Shown: positions 39,093 through 41,745 of the stretch, piece by piece
Position numbering within the stretch: the first letter of the stretch is position 1
Layout: every line of letters starts with the position of its first letter
Assembly (NCBI GenBank): GCA_011389685.1
Contig: JAABTV010000031.1
Location: 1 to 41,745 of the forward strand
Reading direction: 5' to 3'
DNA: 41,745 bases
Source of the DNA: Paracoccaceae bacterium
Lineage (GTDB): Bacteria; Pseudomonadota; Alphaproteobacteria; Rhodobacterales; Rhodobacteraceae
Made by a program: the position numbers and the translations under genes
The notes under the pieces: model-generated
What the model was told of the DNA's origin: nothing
The model's database searches: none
The model's input: only the letters and a program-made list of their open reading frames with translations

Positions 39093-39100
39093 GAACGGGC

Positions 39101-39143
39101 GCGGGGCCGCGCGGCCCCGCATGCGCCGCGCGCGCGCGCGGCG
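39101..39143. terminator. Two adjacent GC palindromes after the MATE gene
   Basis: GCGGGGCCGCGCGGCCCCGC (39101-39120) is a perfect 20-bp palindrome, followed by a second perfect palindrome (39122-39143, TGCGCCGCGCG and its complement). They lie between the ends of the convergent MATE gene and the minus-strand gene at 39152. A bidirectional terminator is likely, although no T-run follows. The first palindrome recurs exactly at 41669-41688. Confidence 0.6.
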
Positions 39144-39151
39144 CACCTGCC

Positions 39152-39553
39152 TCACTCTTTCATCAGCCGGTCGGCCTTCTTGCGCACCAGCACGGTGCGC
39201 AAATCGTGCATCGCCAGCAGGAGCGCGTCCGTCACCTCTTCGAGCTGCGCATCCGTCGCGCGGGTCTGGGCCCAGTGGGTGGTGAGGTTGAGGTGATCCA
39301 CCGCGCGGTGGATGTCGTCGATGTCGCGCGCGGCGAGGGTTTGCATCCGCGCCTGCATCCAGTCGCGGATCACCTCGATATCGCGCTCCGTGAGGTCGCG
39401 GTTGCCATGCGGCTTGATCTCGCCGTTGCGGGTGTTGACGACGGCGATCTGGTCCATCTCGATCCGGCGCTGGCGGTTCTCGGTGTCCACGCGGAACACG
39501 AAGGCGCCGTTTTCGCGCACCCGGAAGTAATAGTCTGGAAGGTCGCCGCTCAT
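39152..39553 (-). CDS. Conserved hypothetical protein
   Basis: The 133 residues contain no signal peptide or membrane segment. The N-terminal half is a strand-rich stretch (PDYYFRVRENGAFVFRVDTE, then RRIEMDQIAVVNTRNGEIKPHG) and the C-terminal half is helical, ending with LLAMHDLRTVLVRKKADRLMKE. I believe it belongs to a family found in Rhodobacteraceae without assigned function. The start at 39553 is the first ATG of the frame. A structured intergenic region lies upstream of it (39568-39665). Confidence 0.8.
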   Translation of the reverse strand: MSGDLPDYYFRVRENGAFVFRVDTENRQRRIEMDQIAVVNTRNGEIKPHGNRDLTERDIEVIRDWMQARMQTLAARDIDDIHRAVDHLNLTTHWAQTRATDAQLEEVTDALLLAMHDLRTVLVRKKADRLMKE

Positions 39554-39567
39554 TGTTCAGCCGTCAA

Positions 39568-39665
39568 GGTGTTTCGGGAAATACCTGATATGTCATGCAT
39601 CGGGAATGTCCCGAAAGCGCGAAGCGCGGCAGGGTATTTCCGATTCAGCTTTTTCCCGAAACGCC
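39568..39665. repeat. Nested inverted repeats built on TTTCGGGAAA
   Basis: GGTGTTTCGGGAAA (39568-39581) pairs with TTTCCCGAAACGCC (39652-39665), 13 of 14 bases complementary. Inside, GGAAATACC-TG (39577-39587) pairs with CAGGGTATTTCC (39630-39641). A perfect TCGGGA-ATG-TCCCGA hairpin sits at 39600-39614. It lies between aspC and the hypothetical gene, on whose coding strand it is the leader. Confidence 0.7.
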
Positions 39666-39678
39666 ATAGCACAGATTG

Positions 39679-40968
<1,290 letters not shown>

Positions 40969-41373
40969 ATGAGCGACAATCTGGCCGAGGGCTGGTTCGA
41001 CCCGGAAACGGCGACCTTTGGCGACCGCGTCGAGGGCGCGCGCGAGGCGGCGGGCATGACGCAGAAACAGCTGGCCAAGCGGCTGGGTGTCAAGCTGGTG
41101 ACGCTTCAGGACTGGGAAAACGACATCAACGAGCCGCGCGCGAACAAGCTGCAGATGCTGGCCGGGATTCTCAACGTCTCGCTTACCTGGTTGCTGGACG
41201 GCAGCGGCGACGGCATTGAGGCGCCCCATGAGGTGCAGCCGGTCAATGACGAGCTGAGCCAGATTCTGGCCGAGTTGCGGGAATTGAAAGCCCGCGCCAA
41301 TCGGACGGCTAACCGTCTGGGATCGCTGGAAAAACGCCTGCGCGGGCTGGCGCGGGAGGGGCAACTTGGGTGA
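40969..41373 (+). CDS. XRE family transcriptional regulator with C-terminal coiled coil
   Basis: 134 residues with an HTH_3-type domain (about 20-70): MTQKQLAKRLGVKLVTLQDWE is its recognition region, followed by NVSLTWLLDG. A predicted coiled coil follows (about 93-128, VNDELSQILAELRELKARA onward), probably for dimerisation. The ATG at 40969 with AAAGGAT upstream decides the start; the frame is open far upstream against aspC. The gene overlaps the SdhE-like start by 8 bases, which suggests joint translation. It may regulate itself or the divergent aspC. Confidence 0.9.
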   Translation: MSDNLAEGWFDPETATFGDRVEGAREAAGMTQKQLAKRLGVKLVTLQDWENDINEPRANKLQMLAGILNVSLTWLLDGSGDGIEAPHEVQPVNDELSQILAELRELKARANRTANRLGSLEKRLRGLAREGQLG

Positions 41374-41626
41374 GACGCGCGAGGCGCGGCTCAAGCGCAT
41401 GAAGATGCGCTCGATGCGGCGCGGCATCAAGGAAATGGATCTGATCCTGATGCGCTTTGCCGAGGCGCGGCTGGATGCGCTGGACGAGGCCGCGCTCGAT
41501 GCCTATGACGGGCTGCTCGAGGAGAACGACCAGGATCTCTATCAATGGGTGAGTGGCCAGGCGGTGCCGCCGGCGCATCTGCGCGGGCTGATCGACGCGA
41601 TCACGGCCGAGATCGACCGCGGCTGA
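41366..41626 (+). CDS. sdhE: SdhE/Sdh5-like succinate dehydrogenase flavinylation factor
   Basis: 86 residues with the family core RGIKEMDLILMRFAEARL (19-36), which includes RGxxEMD, the segment thought to contact SdhA, then a helical C-terminal part ending EENDQDLYQWVSG. These proteins promote FAD attachment to SdhA. The TTG at 41366 is chosen because GGGAGGGG (41354-41361) lies 4 bases upstream and the N-terminal Arg/Lys stretch (RLKRMKMRSMRRG) is then complete; ATG starts inside would cut into the conserved region. It overlaps the end of the XRE gene. Confidence 0.88.
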   Translation: MGETREARLKRMKMRSMRRGIKEMDLILMRFAEARLDALDEAALDAYDGLLEENDQDLYQWVSGQAVPPAHLRGLIDAITAEIDRG

Positions 41627-41644
41627 AATCTTCGCAACCGGGGA

Positions 41645-41688
41645 AACGCGGGCGCGCGCCCGCGTTGCGCGGGGCCGCGCGGCCCCGC
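41645..41688. terminator. Two adjacent GC palindromes after sdhE
   Basis: A 22-bp perfect palindrome (41645-41666, AACGCGGGCGC and its complement) is followed by GCGGGGCCGCGCGGCCCCGC (41669-41688), identical to the one at 39101-39120. The position after the last complete gene fits a terminator. The remaining sequence to 41745 is AT-richer and may start the next promoter. Confidence 0.6.
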
Positions 41689-41745
41689 CGGCGCCGGGGG
41701 GTGGATAAAATTGTTTGTTTTGAAGGAATCGATAAGCGCCGTGAC

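Overview
The window is a GC-rich stretch of an alphaproteobacterial chromosome, most likely from the Rhodobacteraceae (Roseobacter/Paracoccus branch). The main grounds are a 14-subunit complex I operon whose subunits closely match what I recall of Paracoccus Nqo proteins, interleaved with small proteins of families I recall as restricted to Rhodobacterales (DUF5333- and DUF5337-like), and followed by birA-coaX-rnj. Family assignments come from reading the translations and no database search was run. I see no rRNA, tRNA, CRISPR array, insertion sequence or prophage.

Layout. (1) 1-7035: a plus-strand leucine/isovalerate catabolism operon: methylcrotonyl-CoA carboxylase beta subunit, a four-helix membrane protein, an ASCH protein, the biotin-carrying alpha subunit, a GST-like protein, HMG-CoA lyase and methylglutaconyl-CoA hydratase. 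(2) 7036-7489: a 454-bp gene-free leader of the nuo operon holding two separate 3 x 11-bp tandem arrays. (3) 7490-25545: nuoABCD-E-F-G-HI-JKLMN with seven accessory genes: three putative lipoproteins and one secreted protein, a membrane-anchored paralogue of the NuoE C-terminal helix-hairpin-helix domain, a DUF5337-like membrane protein and a cysteine-free carboxymuconolactone-decarboxylase-like protein. (4) 25649-28850: birA, coaX and rnj in tight succession. BirA is the likely enzyme that biotinylates the MccA of the first operon. (5) 28956-34921: a minus-strand block with a DEAD-box helicase, a three-gene unit (unknown protein plus two tandem glycosyltransferase-like paralogues) and prfC. 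(6) 35082-41626: a mixed region with an orphan BrnA-like protein, a Hint-domain protein, an SDR without the usual catalytic pair, a MATE exporter, a conserved hypothetical, an aspartate aminotransferase, an XRE regulator and an SdhE-like flavinylation factor.

The most unusual content lies inside and around the nuo operon. Four predicted exported proteins each keep exactly one pair of cysteines outside the lipobox. A helix-hairpin-helix domain is shared between NuoE and the next gene. Four copies of AAAATTCTT are arranged as two abutting perfect palindromes. A long stem-loop lies between nuoC and nuoD. Several intergenic repeat types recur within the window: GGGAGTATTT...AAGATGAAGGG at three sites, a GGCTG 11-mer array at two sites and a 20-bp GC palindrome at two sites.
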